From contig NZ_BOOO01000020.1 of assembly GCF_016863275.1 (NCBI RefSeq), positions 62,001 through 126,000 on the forward strand: 64,000 nt of DNA. Reading direction: 5' to 3'. Shown here in pieces: positions 32,520 to 40,799 of this stretch (positions are counted from its first letter, which is position 1; each line of letters opens with the position of its first letter). A model generated the notes under the pieces. It was not told the DNA's origin and made no database searches. It was given only the letters and a program-made list of their open reading frames with translations. Made by a program: the position numbers and the translations under genes. Origin of the DNA: Planotetraspora mira (GTDB lineage Bacteria > Actinomycetota > Actinomycetes > Streptosporangiales > Streptosporangiaceae).

Positions 32520-34028
32520 TCAGGGGAGGAGCAGGCCCCAGTAGACGGCCCAGGGGATGAACGCCAGGCCACCCGCGAGCAGCAGGCCGAGCCGTACCCG
32601 CTCTCCTCGCGGAACAGAACCGCGGGCACGCCGCCACGCCAGCGCGGTGCGGACCGTGGCGACCGCCGACACCGCCGCGAGCGCCTGCAGGACAAGCCAG
32701 ATGACCGGACGCCCCGCCAGAACGGGACCGGTGGTGGCCAGCTTGCCGCCGCTCATCACCAGATAGAAGACGTAGGAGAACGATCCGAGCACCGCCGCGA
32801 ACCCTCCGGCGCTGACGAGCCTGGCGGCCCTCGTCACCGGCGCCCGCGATCCACCGCGGAGGCGCCGCACCAGCGCGGTCAGCGGATAGGCGGCGAACGC
32901 CACCACGAACAGGATCAACATCGCGAGCTGGACCGGCGCCGACTCCCACCAGGCCGGGGGGATCACCGGGACGGTGAACGAGTCCTGCACGGGCTCACGC
33001 CCCGCCGGCCCGGCCGTGGGAGGCCTGCCGTTCGTGACGTCGGCCACCCAGGAGCCGACCATGTCGGCGTAGCCGGGAGCGAGTGCGGGCAGGCGGGTGA
33101 CGCCGCCGTCCGGGGTCTGGTGGGCGGCGTGGTCGGCGTCGGGGATGAAGCGGAACGTGTAGTTCCCGTTGCCACCCTTCTGGAGTGCCCGGGCGAACAC
33201 GGGTGGACTCTCCAGGGGCGGGGTCAGCAGGTCGTGAGTACCCCAGATGGCGAGCACCGGCTGGCGCACCGCCGCGATGGTCGGCTCCGGGTCGTAGTAG
33301 GGCTCGGGGAACATGCCGCCATCGGCGATGGCCCGGTACAGGTTGAGCTCCGTCCGGTCGACGAGCGACCCCGACACCCCGGCTTTACGCAGCCCCGCCG
33401 CCACGGCCCAGGTCTGCTGCCGGAGCGGAGGCAGGCCGTTGGCGCCCACGAGGACGACGAAGGCGACGTCCTTCGACCGCGACGCCGCGATCGGGGCCAC
33501 CCAGCCGCCCTCGCTGAGCCCCCATATGCCGACCTTCGCCGGGTCCACGCCCGGCTGGGAGCGCAGCGCCGCCACCGCCCCGAGCGCGTCGTCGGCGAGT
33601 TGCGAGTACGACCGATGGAAGAGCGAGTAACCCACGGACCGCTTGTCGTAGATCAGCACGGACATGCCTCGGCGGGCGAACTCGACGGCCTCACCCATCA
33701 GTTTCGTCCGGGGCGTGCCCGTACCGGCTCCATGGATCAGGACGATGCCCGGCCTCGCGGGCTCCGCCGTGGCGGGCGAGAGGACCGAACCGTGGAAGGT
33801 GAGCCCTCCTTCTCCGCGGAAGGTCACCTCCACCGACCTCAGGTCAGGCGGTACGGCAGGCACCGGTTCTGCCGCGTCAGATCTTGCGGCCGCGTTCGCG
33901 GGGGCGGGGGCGACTGTCGCGTTCGCGGTGGCGGGGGCGGGGGCGACTGTCGCGTTCGCGGTGGCGGGGATGGCGGCCAGGCCCAGCGCGAGGGCCGCTG
34001 CCGGGAGAGAACGTCTGATGAGGTCCAT
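32520..34028 (-). CDS. Secreted/membrane-anchored alpha/beta hydrolase
   Basis: A 502-residue protein. A signal peptide (1-26, 'PAAALALGLAAIPATANA') is followed by two copies of an 11-residue Ala/Pro-rich repeat, then an alpha/beta-hydrolase domain: oxyanion 'LIHGAGTG', nucleophile serine in 'GLSEGG', acid in 'WGTHD' and histidine in 'DADHAAH'. The last 130 residues hold four hydrophobic segments, an unusual tail for this fold that would anchor the enzyme in the membrane with the active site outside. Substrate is unknown. Esterase or acyltransferase is likely. Divergent from the regulator at 34107. Confidence 0.85.
   Translation of the reverse strand: MDLIRRSLPAAALALGLAAIPATANATVAPAPATANATVAPAPANAAARSDAAEPVPAVPPDLRSVEVTFRGEGGLTFHGSVLSPATAEPARPGIVLIHGAGTGTPRTKLMGEAVEFARRGMSVLIYDKRSVGYSLFHRSYSQLADDALGAVAALRSQPGVDPAKVGIWGLSEGGWVAPIAASRSKDVAFVVLVGANGLPPLRQQTWAVAAGLRKAGVSGSLVDRTELNLYRAIADGGMFPEPYYDPEPTIAAVRQPVLAIWGTHDLLTPPLESPPVFARALQKGGNGNYTFRFIPDADHAAHQTPDGGVTRLPALAPGYADMVGSWVADVTNGRPPTAGPAGREPVQDSFTVPVIPPAWWESAPVQLAMLILFVVAFAAYPLTALVRRLRGGSRAPVTRAARLVSAGGFAAVLGSFSYVFYLVMSGGKLATTGPVLAGRPVIWLVLQALAAVSAVATVRTALAWRRARGSVPRGERVRLGLLLAGGLAFIPWAVYWGLLLP
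33904..33969. repeat. Tandem 33-bp direct repeat in the hydrolase gene
   Basis: Two almost exact copies of a 33-bp unit (CGACTGTCGCG recurs at 33911 and 33944) encode the duplicated 'ATANATVAPAP' segment after the signal peptide. In-frame expansion or loss would only change linker length. Confidence 0.8.
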
Positions 34029-34042
34029 ATGCCGAAACTATT

Positions 34043-34090
34043 CTGCAGAGAGTTCTCGGCATAGATTTATCTGCAGATATCGTTCTGCAG
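34043..34090. promoter_or_regulatory. Three CTGCAG sites in the divergent promoter
   Basis: CTGCAG occurs at 34043, 34071 and 34085 in the 78-bp gap. The middle one is the core of a perfect 12-bp palindrome TATCTGCAGATA (34068-34079). Likely binding sites of the divergent winged-helix regulator. Confidence 0.6.
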
Positions 34091-34106
34091 GATTAGGGTG
34101 TTCATC

Positions 34107-34670
34107 ATGAAGGATGACGAGTCGTTCATGCTCGACGATCCGGCGCGGCTCAAAGCGCTGGCGCACCCCATGCGGCGGCTCATGTTGCGCCACCTCAGCG
34201 TGCACGGCCCCGCGACGTCGACGACGCTCGGCGACCTGCTCGGCGCCAAGACGGGCACGACCAGCTACCACCTGCGGCAACTCGAGAAGTCCGGCTTCAT
34301 CGAGGAGATCGCCGAACGTTCCCGCGGCCGGGAACGCTGGTGGCGCAGGACCGAGATGCCCAGAGACATGCGTCTGCCCACCCCGGACCGGCTCGCCCCC
34401 GAGGACCGTCCGCTGCTCACCGAGTTCCACCGGATCGGCATGGAGGAGGACCTCAAGCTTTTCGATCGCCTCCCCGAGATCTACGAGCGCGATCCCCGCT
34501 GGGTCAAGGCGTCTCGCGGTCTCGGCCGGATGACCATGCCTGAGTTCGAGGAGTTCTTCGAGGCCTACATGGCCCTGCTCATGAAGTACAGCCCCCGGAC
34601 GGAGGACGCGACACCGGATGCCCGTCCCCTGTACGTCCGCCTCTTCGCCTTCCCCGCCGACGAGGACTGA
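34107..34670 (+). CDS. Winged-helix (ArsR-like HTH_20) regulator
   Basis: A 187-residue regulator. The N-terminal 'RLKALAHPMRRLMLRHLSVHGPATSTTLGDLLGAKTGTTSYHLRQLEKSGFIEEI' region is an ArsR-like winged helix, and 'RSRGRERWWRRTE' is the wing typical of the helix-turn-helix_20 group. The C-terminal half is helical. It is divergent from the hydrolase and very likely controls it through the CTGCAG sites. Start ATG 34107 is preferred to GTG 34098 because AGGG lies at a normal distance. Confidence 0.87.
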   Translation: MKDDESFMLDDPARLKALAHPMRRLMLRHLSVHGPATSTTLGDLLGAKTGTTSYHLRQLEKSGFIEEIAERSRGRERWWRRTEMPRDMRLPTPDRLAPEDRPLLTEFHRIGMEEDLKLFDRLPEIYERDPRWVKASRGLGRMTMPEFEEFFEAYMALLMKYSPRTEDATPDARPLYVRLFAFPADED

Positions 34671-34749
34671 TCAGCGGCCCGCGGGACGATCGTCGCTGGG
34701 GATCTGGAGCGGGAGCCCTGGCTCCGCGCCGCCTGCCGTACGGGACCGA

Positions 34750-35886
34750 TCAGTTGAGCAGCCCGCCGAGGACGTCCTGTGCGAGCCCCAGCGCGGTGGT
34801 CATGCCGACGCCGGAGGTGACCGAGACGACCCGGACACCGGGCCCGGCGGCCTCGATGAGGAAGTCGCGATCCGGCGACGAGGCGTAGACGCCCTGCCAC
34901 CGCTCGCGGACGGTCAGCGGCCCGCAACCGAGCAGGGACGCGATCTGCCCCAGGATGGCCTGGTCGAGGGACTCGTAGGTGAAGGGATCGACCGTACGAC
35001 CGTAGGTGTGGGTGTCCCCGATGGTCAGGTCGCCGTCGGGGCGCTGGGTGAACATGAGGTTCAGCCCGGCGGCCACCAGATCGGGGTGGCCGGCCGCGAG
35101 GCGTTCCTTGACCGCCGGCAGCGACGGGCACTCCTCGAAGCCCCCGTATCGCAGCAAGGAGAAGCCGCTGAGCACGGCAGGGTCGATGATCCGATCCCCG
35201 GGAGCCGCCACACGCAACATCTGCAGGGCGCACCGGACGACACCGGCCTCGTCGGCGAGACCGGGGAAATGGCGGTCCACGTCGTGCCCGACGGCCACGA
35301 TGATGTGATCCGCCGAGACGTCGCCGCGGCTGGTCCGGACGAGACCCGGCTCGATCGCCAGGGCGGTCGTGGCCCACCGGAACCGGACGCCCTGGGTGCG
35401 CAGCCAGGCCGCGATCATGTGAACGGCCTCGCGGGGATCGACCCGGATGTCCAGCGGGAGCCACGCACCTCCGATGACGTCCGCACCGATCGGCAGGCGG
35501 GCCGCGACATCGTCCCGGTCGAGCATCTCCACCTGATCGCCGCGGGACTCGTGAAGCTCCTCCAGCACGGCCCGCTCGTCCTCGGCGCGGGCGACGACGA
35601 CGGTCCCGCTCTCACGCAGCCAGAAGCCCGCCTCCTTCGCCAGCCGGATCCACGCGGAACGGGCCGCCATGGCGTACTCCAGAGCCTGGCCGCCCTGCGC
35701 GGTGAAACACCCGTGCCCGAAGTTCCGCACCGACGCTCCGACGGCCCGATCGTCGCGTTCGACCACCACCACCGAGAGACCGCGGCGTACGGCCTCCACG
35801 GCGTGCGCGAGGCCGACGATCCCGGCTCCGACGATGACCACGTCGGCGCTGTCGGAGGAACTGGCGAGCAGGGGTCCACTTGTCAT
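34750..35886 (-). CDS. FAD-dependent oxidoreductase of the phosphonate-linked DAO family
   Basis: A 378-residue DAO-fold flavoenzyme ('VVIVGAGIVGLAHAVEAVRRG' at residues 14-34, 'SVRNFGHGCF', and the C-terminal 'VVSVTSGVGMTTALGLAQDVL'). It matches the subfamily (TIGR03364-type) that travels with PhnX-like hydrolases and is thought to oxidise 2-aminoethylphosphonate or an N-methyl or hydroxy derivative to the aldehyde. The GntR and PhnX-like genes diverge from it. A perfect palindrome spans its start codon. Reaction assignment rests on family and neighbours. Confidence 0.87.
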   Translation of the reverse strand: MTSGPLLASSSDSADVVIVGAGIVGLAHAVEAVRRGLSVVVVERDDRAVGASVRNFGHGCFTAQGGQALEYAMAARSAWIRLAKEAGFWLRESGTVVVARAEDERAVLEELHESRGDQVEMLDRDDVAARLPIGADVIGGAWLPLDIRVDPREAVHMIAAWLRTQGVRFRWATTALAIEPGLVRTSRGDVSADHIIVAVGHDVDRHFPGLADEAGVVRCALQMLRVAAPGDRIIDPAVLSGFSLLRYGGFEECPSLPAVKERLAAGHPDLVAAGLNLMFTQRPDGDLTIGDTHTYGRTVDPFTYESLDQAILGQIASLLGCGPLTVRERWQGVYASSPDRDFLIEAAGPGVRVVSVTSGVGMTTALGLAQDVLGGLLN

Positions 35887-35893
35887 GACAAGT
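35878..35893. promoter_or_regulatory. GntR/HutC-type operator spanning a start codon
   Basis: Perfect 16-bp palindrome ACTTGTCATGACAAGT whose centre is the ATG of the leftward FAD oxidoreductase. It resembles HutC-type sites and is probably bound by the divergent UTRA GntR protein. Confidence 0.68.
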
Positions 35894-36005
35894 AGCCTCG
35901 CTCAGGATCGAACAGGAGTCAACGCGCGGGTGACATCCGTTGAATCATGTTCTCTCAGGATTCATATTCGCTGATCACGTGAGGTGAAGTGCTTCTAGCG
36001 CCCAC

Positions 36006-36043
36006 TTGTGCCGACGGGGACTGTCTGTATAGTCAAGTTCGTG
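36006..36043 (+). promoter_or_regulatory. Promoter of the GntR gene, leaderless
   Basis: TTGTGC (36006-36011), 16-bp spacer, TATAGT (36028-36033), then 7 nt to GTG 36041. The expected transcription start coincides with the start codon. The flank CTGTCTGTATAGTCAAG resembles half of the palindrome at 35878. Confidence 0.62.
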
Positions 36044-36823
36044 GACGAGCCCCTCTACCAGCGCATCGCCGACGATCTGCGCCGCCGCATCGCCCGCGGC
36101 GACCTGCCCGTCGGATCCGCGCTGCCGTCCGAGTCGCAACTCTGCGAGCAGTGGGCGGCCTCGCGCGGGCCGGTGCGCCAGGCACTCAGCGCGCTGCGTG
36201 CCGAGGGGCTCATCGGCGGCGGCCGCGGCCGTTCGCCGGTCGTGCGGACGAGCCAGGTCCCGCAGCCGTTCGAGACCCTGTTGTCCTTCTCCCACTGGGC
36301 CCGCAGCCTGGGCCGCACACCCGGTCAGCGCACGCTGGAGATCGCGCGCAGGCCGGCACGCCAGGAGGTGGCCGACGCACTGGAGATCGACGAGGGCGAT
36401 CCCATCGTCGACCTGGTACGGCTACGCCTGCTGGACGGGCGGCCCACGATGATCGAGCGGACGACCTTCGTGGAATCCGTGGGGCGTCTGCTCTTCGACT
36501 TCGCCTTCGATCCGGACTCCCGCTCGATCTACGCGTACCTGGCGGACCAGGGAGTCGATCTCAGCGTCGCCCGGCACGTGTTCGACGCGGTCGCCGCCGA
36601 CCCGACGGACGCCTCGCTTCTCGAGGTCCCCGAGGGCGCACCCCTGCTGCGGGAACGGCGGCGTGCCGGCAGCGCGTCCGGAGAGCCGTTCGAGTACTCC
36701 GACGACCGCTACCGACCGGACATCGTCACCTTCACCATCGAGAACGCCGAGCAGGCGCATCCCTCCGTCGGACGCGCCTGGCGGCCGACCCCCGCCGACA
36801 GCACTCAGACACACCCCAAGTGA
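36041..36823 (+). CDS. GntR family regulator with UTRA domain
   Basis: A 260-residue regulator of the HutC group. Winged helix: 'LYQRIADDLRRRIARGDLPVGSALPSESQLCEQWAASRGPVRQALSALRAEGLI' region. UTRA effector domain: 'ALEIDEGDPIVDLVRLRLLDGRPTMIERTTF' and 'LEVPEGAPLLRERRR'. Such regulators respond to small amino or phospho compounds. It is followed 7 nt later by the PhnX-like gene and probably controls the cassette in response to a phosphonate. GTG 36041 is chosen because it opens 'VDEPLYQRIADD' and lies at the predicted transcription start. Confidence 0.9.
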   Translation: MDEPLYQRIADDLRRRIARGDLPVGSALPSESQLCEQWAASRGPVRQALSALRAEGLIGGGRGRSPVVRTSQVPQPFETLLSFSHWARSLGRTPGQRTLEIARRPARQEVADALEIDEGDPIVDLVRLRLLDGRPTMIERTTFVESVGRLLFDFAFDPDSRSIYAYLADQGVDLSVARHVFDAVAADPTDASLLEVPEGAPLLRERRRAGSASGEPFEYSDDRYRPDIVTFTIENAEQAHPSVGRAWRPTPADSTQTHPK

Positions 36824-36830
36824 GGAACTC

Positions 36831-37505
36831 ATGCCCATCGAACTGATGGTCCTGGACATGGCCGGTACGACGATCGAGGAATATGGCGCCGTCTACGAGG
36901 CACTGGCCGAATCCGTGACCGCGGCGGGCGGGAAGCCGTCGGAGGCGGACATCCAGCGCTGGATGGGCGCAGGCAAGCGCGAGGCGATCCAGCATCTGCT
37001 CGAAGAACACCTCGGCCACGAAGTCGAGGAGGCGACGGTCGACGCCGCGTTCGCCGACTTCCGCGCCCGTCTCGACAAGGCCTACCGTGACCGGCCGGCC
37101 GTGCCGCTGCCCGGCGTTCCCGAGGCGCTCGCCCGCATCCGCGCGGCCGGCGTGAAGGTGGCGCTGACGACCGGGTTCGACCGCGAGGTCACCGAATCTC
37201 TGCTGAACACCCTCGGCTGGGACGACGAGGTGGTCGACGCGGTGGTGTGCGTGGACGACGTCCCGGCCGGCCGGCCGGCTCCCTACATGATCTTCCGCGC
37301 GATGGAGGCCACCGGCGTTCACGACGTCGCACGAGTCCTCGTCGCAGGAGACACCATCCGCGACCTGCAGGCCGGGACCAACGCCGGCGCCGGATTCGTC
37401 GTCGGCGTCCTCACGGGAAAGCTGGACGCCACCGGTCTGGGCGCCGAGCGGCACACTCACCTGCTGCCCGGTGTAGCGGACCTGCCCACCCTGCTGACGT
37501 CCTGA
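36831..37505 (+). CDS. PhnX-like phosphonatase-type HAD hydrolase
   Basis: A 224-residue HAD enzyme closest to phosphonoacetaldehyde hydrolase. Motif I is 'DMAGTT' (D9-T14), the phosphonatase form of DxDxT, and the cap has a lysine at K49 in 'RWMGAGKREAI', the position of the Schiff-base lysine of PhnX. Later come 'ALTTGFDREV' and 'VAGDTIRDLQAG'. Retention of both features implies C-P bond cleavage of phosphonoacetaldehyde or a hydroxy analogue. No PhnW transaminase is near, and the divergent FAD oxidase takes that place, as in relatives of this subfamily. Confidence 0.9.
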   Translation: MPIELMVLDMAGTTIEEYGAVYEALAESVTAAGGKPSEADIQRWMGAGKREAIQHLLEEHLGHEVEEATVDAAFADFRARLDKAYRDRPAVPLPGVPEALARIRAAGVKVALTTGFDREVTESLLNTLGWDDEVVDAVVCVDDVPAGRPAPYMIFRAMEATGVHDVARVLVAGDTIRDLQAGTNAGAGFVVGVLTGKLDATGLGAERHTHLLPGVADLPTLLTS

Positions 37506-37523
37506 CCCGATCGGCGGCCCTGC

Positions 37524-37541
37524 CGGCCGGAAGACCGGCCG
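37524..37541. terminator. Bidirectional hairpin terminator
   Basis: CGGCCGG-AAGA-CCGGCCG, a perfect 7-bp stem with a GNRA-like tetraloop, between the convergent PhnX-like and MarR genes, which end 18 nt before it and directly at it. Confidence 0.75.
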
Positions 37542-37991
37542 TCATCGGTAGGGGTCGGCTATCTCACGGAGACGGGTGAGAGCGCGGCGAAGATGGGCGG
37601 CGTCCCGCCTGCCGAGGTGTCGTGTCCACTCGGCTTCGACTTCGGCCTCGGCCATCCTCGCGACGGCGACGCCGGCCTCGCCGCGGGCGGCGATCCGCAC
37701 CAGCCGGGCGCGGGCGTCGGTGGGGTCGGGCACCCGTTCCACGTATCCGGCCCGCTCAAGCTGGTCCACGAGGAAGGTGGCCGTCTGCTTGCTGATCCGG
37801 GCCTGCTCGGCCAGGTCGGTCACTCGTGTGCCGTTCGGGCCGATCCGCTGGAACACCCGGCTCTGCGCGAGGGTGATGTCGTCGAAGCCCGCCTCGGCCA
37901 GGGCGTCCATGACCCTGCCCTCCATCGCGCGGTAGGGGAAGAAGCAGAGCAGGCCGAGGTTCGGCTGGTCCTCCGGCGCGTCCTCGTCCAC
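37542..37991 (-). CDS. MarR family regulator
   Basis: A 149-residue winged-helix protein. 'VFQRIGPNGTRVTDLAEQARISKQTATFLVDQLERAGYVERVPDPTDARARLVRIAARG' elements give a typical MarR fold with DARAR in the wing. GTG start. Divergent from a mycothiol-dependent enzyme gene, with a palindrome over the promoter of that gene, so local control is likely. Confidence 0.88.
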   Translation of the reverse strand: MDEDAPEDQPNLGLLCFFPYRAMEGRVMDALAEAGFDDITLAQSRVFQRIGPNGTRVTDLAEQARISKQTATFLVDQLERAGYVERVPDPTDARARLVRIAARGEAGVAVARMAEAEVEAEWTRHLGRRDAAHLRRALTRLREIADPYR

Positions 37992-38000
37992 CCGTCCTCC

Positions 38001-38035
38001 TTGACAATAGACAGATTATCGAACCAATATGGTTC
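38001..38035 (+). promoter_or_regulatory. Promoter and MarR-type operator of the mycothiol-dependent enzyme gene
   Basis: TTGACA (38001-38006) with a possible -10 CAATAT (38025-38030), spacer 18. The -10 lies within the inverted repeat GAACCA-ATA-TGGTTC (38021-38035), a good place for the divergent MarR protein to block transcription. Confidence 0.6.
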
Positions 38036-38067
38036 CATCATCGTACCAGTCTGCGCTGGGAGCCGGG

Positions 38068-38721
38068 ATGGACCGCGACGAGGTGTGGCAGGCGATCGAC
38101 CACGAGCGGGCAAGCCTCGCGGACCTTTTCGACGACCTGTCCGAGCAGGAGTGGGCGACGGCGTCCCTGTGCGCCGGCTGGCGGGTGCGCGACGTCGCGG
38201 CCCACCTGACACTCGCCCAGACGGGTGTGCTGACGGCGGCCTGTTGGCTGCTGATGGCCCGGGGGAACCTGAACCGCATGATTCATGACAGCGCCGTACG
38301 GCAGGCCGAGTCGCCGGTCCGGCACTACGGCGCCCGGCTGCGCGGCATGGCGGGCTCACGGAGGAAGGCCCCCGGGATCACCGACTTCGAGCCGCTCATC
38401 GACGTCCTCGTTCACGGCCAGGACATCGCGGTCCCGCTCGGACGGGATCGGCCCATGCCGGTGCGGGCCGGGGCGGCGGCCGCGACCCGCGTCTGGACGA
38501 TGGGACGGCCCTTCCACGCGCAGCGGAGGCTGACCGGGTTCGAGTTCGTGGCCACCGACTGCTCCTGGTCCGCGGGCCAGGGCCATCGAGTCGAAGGCAC
38601 GATCTCCACGATCCTGCTGTTGCTGACCTGCCGAGACGTCGCGCTGTCCCAACTGTCCGGCCGTGGAATCGCCGAACTACGGGCCCGCCTCAGCCCTCCG
38701 CCCACAGGAGTCAGGGCGTAG
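38068..38721 (+). CDS. Maleylpyruvate-isomerase-fold, mycothiol-dependent enzyme (DinB-like)
   Basis: A 217-residue four-helix DinB-like protein of the actinobacterial TIGR03083 group. It has the characteristic 'LCAGWRVRDVAAHLTL' (metal-site histidine) and 'DFEPLIDVLVHGQDIAVPLG' (second histidine). Relatives bind Zn2+ and use mycothiol as thiol cofactor in isomerisation or detoxification. ATG 38068 with GGGAG upstream is preferred to GTG 38029 inside the operator. Ends overlap the convergent TetR gene by 11 nt. Confidence 0.88.
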   Translation: MDRDEVWQAIDHERASLADLFDDLSEQEWATASLCAGWRVRDVAAHLTLAQTGVLTAACWLLMARGNLNRMIHDSAVRQAESPVRHYGARLRGMAGSRRKAPGITDFEPLIDVLVHGQDIAVPLGRDRPMPVRAGAAAATRVWTMGRPFHAQRRLTGFEFVATDCSWSAGQGHRVEGTISTILLLLTCRDVALSQLSGRGIAELRARLSPPPTGVRA

Positions 38722-39325
38722 TCGGCAGGCCCTCGTCCCCCTGCCGCTCAGGCGAGACCAACGCGTCGATCAGCGAACGGGCCGTGACCCTGAGGCGCTG
38801 AGCGTCCTGGTAGACGCGTTCCATGACGACGGTCCCCCGGGTCATGGTGATCAGGACCCGCGCCGCCTCCGCCGGAGGGATGGTGAGCCGTGAGCGCGCC
38901 TCGTCCGTGGACAGTCTCTGCTCCAGCAGACGCTCCATGTCGTCGAGCAGGCCGCGGAGCGCGGCGCGGATGCGCTCACCGTCAGCCTTCGTGTCGATCG
39001 CCGTCTTCGTCGTCAGGCATCCGCGGGTGGGGGCTCCCGTGATCATGGATGTGATCGTGAAGTCGAAGAAGTCGCGGAGAGCCTGATCGACGCTCGGATG
39101 GGCGAGCGCTCCGGCGGCCTCGGCCAGGAACTCATCGGCGTAGTCCGCGAAGACACGCAGGAACAGCGCCTCCTTGTCGCCGTAGGCGTTGTAGAGCGAC
39201 CCGCGCAGGACGCCGGAAGCAGTCGCGAGATCCTGCATCGAGGTCGCGCCGTAGCCCTTGAGCCAGAACACGTCCCGGGCGCTCTGCAGAGCGCGCCTCT
39301 CATCAAACTGACGTTGTCCGACCAT
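38711..39325 (-). CDS. TetR family repressor
   Basis: A 204-residue regulator. HTH: 'ALQSARDVFWLKGYGATSMQDLATASGVLRGSLYNAYGDKEALFLRVFADY'. The ligand domain has 'FTITSMITGAPTRGCLTTKTAID', typical of the TetR C-terminal_16 group. Divergent from an SDR gene. Multiple TGTCA half-sites lie in the gap. Confidence 0.9.
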   Translation of the reverse strand: MVGQRQFDERRALQSARDVFWLKGYGATSMQDLATASGVLRGSLYNAYGDKEALFLRVFADYADEFLAEAAGALAHPSVDQALRDFFDFTITSMITGAPTRGCLTTKTAIDTKADGERIRAALRGLLDDMERLLEQRLSTDEARSRLTIPPAEAARVLITMTRGTVVMERVYQDAQRLRVTARSLIDALVSPERQGDEGLPTTP

Positions 39326-39340
39326 GTGGCGACCCTAAGC

Positions 39341-39415
39341 ATGTTTGACAGCCCTGTCAATCTATGCAAGCCTGTCAAACATGACAAGGGTGTCAAACAT
39401 GATGTTTCGACACCC
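39341..39415. promoter_or_regulatory. Cluster of TGTCA/TGACA half-sites upstream of tetR
   Basis: A perfect repeat TTGACAG-CC-CTGTCAA (39345-39360) is followed by TGTCA-AACA-TGACA (39373-39386), and by TGTCAAACAT (39391) facing ATGTTTCGACA (39402). These are likely operators of the divergent TetR gene, starting 16 nt from its ATG. Confidence 0.65.
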
Positions 39416-39526
39416 TTCGCCCGAATGGCGGTGCCGAGTGAGCCCATGGGCCACCGGCCTCGCCCGGCGGAGACGGCCAATGGCAGAGCGATCTTGGCGC
39501 CTCCTCGATCGCGAAAGGTTCTTCCG

Positions 39527-40360
39527 ATGAACAGCCCTCACCTTGATCTACATGCACGCCGCACCCTCATCACCGGTGCGGGCAGCGGGATCGGCCGGGC
39601 ACTCGCTCTGGAACTGGCGTCCCGCCACGGCGTGCTCGCCTTGGCCGGCCGACGCCCCGGACCTCTGGCCGAGACCGCGGCGCTGGTCGCCGAGCGTGGC
39701 GGCACCGCCCACACGATCACCGTCGACCTCACCGCCGACGGGGAGCCCGAACGTGTGATCGCGGAGACCGTCACCGCCCTCGGCGGCCTCGACATCCTCG
39801 TCAACAACGCGGGAAACGTACGGGCCGGCGCGCTCGACGACATCGACGCGTCCGACATACACGCCATGATCAAGCTCAATCTGGTCGCCCCCATACTCGC
39901 GGCCAAGGCGGCGCTGCCGCACCTGCGCGCCGCGGGCACCCGGCACGGACACGCCGCCCTGGTCGGCATCGCCTCGGCCTCCGCCCTGGTCGGCCTTCCC
40001 TACTACGCCACCTACGCGGCGACCAAGGCCGGTCTCACCCGATTCGACGAAGCACTGCGCCGCGAACTGATCGGCAGCGGCGTCCACGTCGCCACGGTCT
40101 ACCCCGGCCCGGTCGACACGCCGATGATGGCCTCGTCCCAGGCCGGCCCGGACCTGGGGTACGGACTCCGTCCCGTCGACGAGGTGGTCGCCGAAATCGT
40201 GGCCGGCCTGGAGTCCCGTCACATCGACATCGACACGCAACTGCCCGAACGCCGCGCGTTGCAGGAGCTCAACACTCGGGATCCGCTCGCCGTCGACGCC
40301 GCCATCGCGCCGAGGCTCGCCGAACGCCGGGCCGCCGTCAGCACCCACCGCAGCATCTGA
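39527..40360 (+). CDS. Short-chain dehydrogenase/reductase
   Basis: A 277-residue classical SDR. 'TGAGSGIGRALALEL' binds NADP(H), 'LVNNAGN' stabilises the fold, and Ser plus 'YAATKAGL' supply the catalytic tetrad. C-terminal 'VYPGPVDTPMM' is usual for the group acting on lipids or steroids. It is probably controlled by the divergent TetR protein and co-transcribed with the SnoaL-like gene 19 nt downstream. The long upstream in-frame extension is not coding. ATG 39527 is used. Confidence 0.9.
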   Translation: MNSPHLDLHARRTLITGAGSGIGRALALELASRHGVLALAGRRPGPLAETAALVAERGGTAHTITVDLTADGEPERVIAETVTALGGLDILVNNAGNVRAGALDDIDASDIHAMIKLNLVAPILAAKAALPHLRAAGTRHGHAALVGIASASALVGLPYYATYAATKAGLTRFDEALRRELIGSGVHVATVYPGPVDTPMMASSQAGPDLGYGLRPVDEVVAEIVAGLESRHIDIDTQLPERRALQELNTRDPLAVDAAIAPRLAERRAAVSTHRSI

Positions 40361-40379
40361 CTTCACGGGAGCCGGCGAA

Positions 40380-40799
40380 ATGACGAAACGCTCGAGCGTC
40401 GACCTGGTGCACGAGTTCTGGGAGCAGGTCTGGCAGCCGCCGCACAATTACGATGCCATCGACGATCTCACCGTCGAGGACTTCGTCCTCATCTCCGGCG
40501 GCACGCGGATCGAGTCCCGTGAGGCCTTCAAGCAGTGGGCGCGGGAGTTCGGTTCCAAGATCGACGATATGCGCTTCGACGTCGTCGAGTCCTTCGAGAA
40601 CCACGACGGCTCGCGCGTGGCCTCGATGTGGCGGATCACCGGCCGGAACAACGGCGTTTTCGGTACGGACCCCGGCGGCGAACCCATCGAGATGACCGGC
40701 ACGGCGATCTGGGCCGTCCGCGAGGACGGCAAACTCCTGTCCAACCGGGTCGAGCGCAACGCGTACGAGGTCTTCCTGAGCCTCACCGGGGGCCGGTGA
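40380..40799 (+). CDS. SnoaL/NTF2-like protein
   Basis: A 139-residue alpha+beta barrel protein: 'VHEFWEQVWQPPHNYDAIDDLTVEDFVLISGGTRIESREAFKQWAREFGSKI' elements, then 'VASMWRITGRNNG...' and 'GTAIWAVREDGKL', characteristic of the SnoaL-like/ketosteroid-isomerase fold. Members act as cyclases, hydrolases or simple pocket proteins. It follows the SDR closely and may act in the same small pathway. Confidence 0.86.
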   Translation: MTKRSSVDLVHEFWEQVWQPPHNYDAIDDLTVEDFVLISGGTRIESREAFKQWAREFGSKIDDMRFDVVESFENHDGSRVASMWRITGRNNGVFGTDPGGEPIEMTGTAIWAVREDGKLLSNRVERNAYEVFLSLTGGR

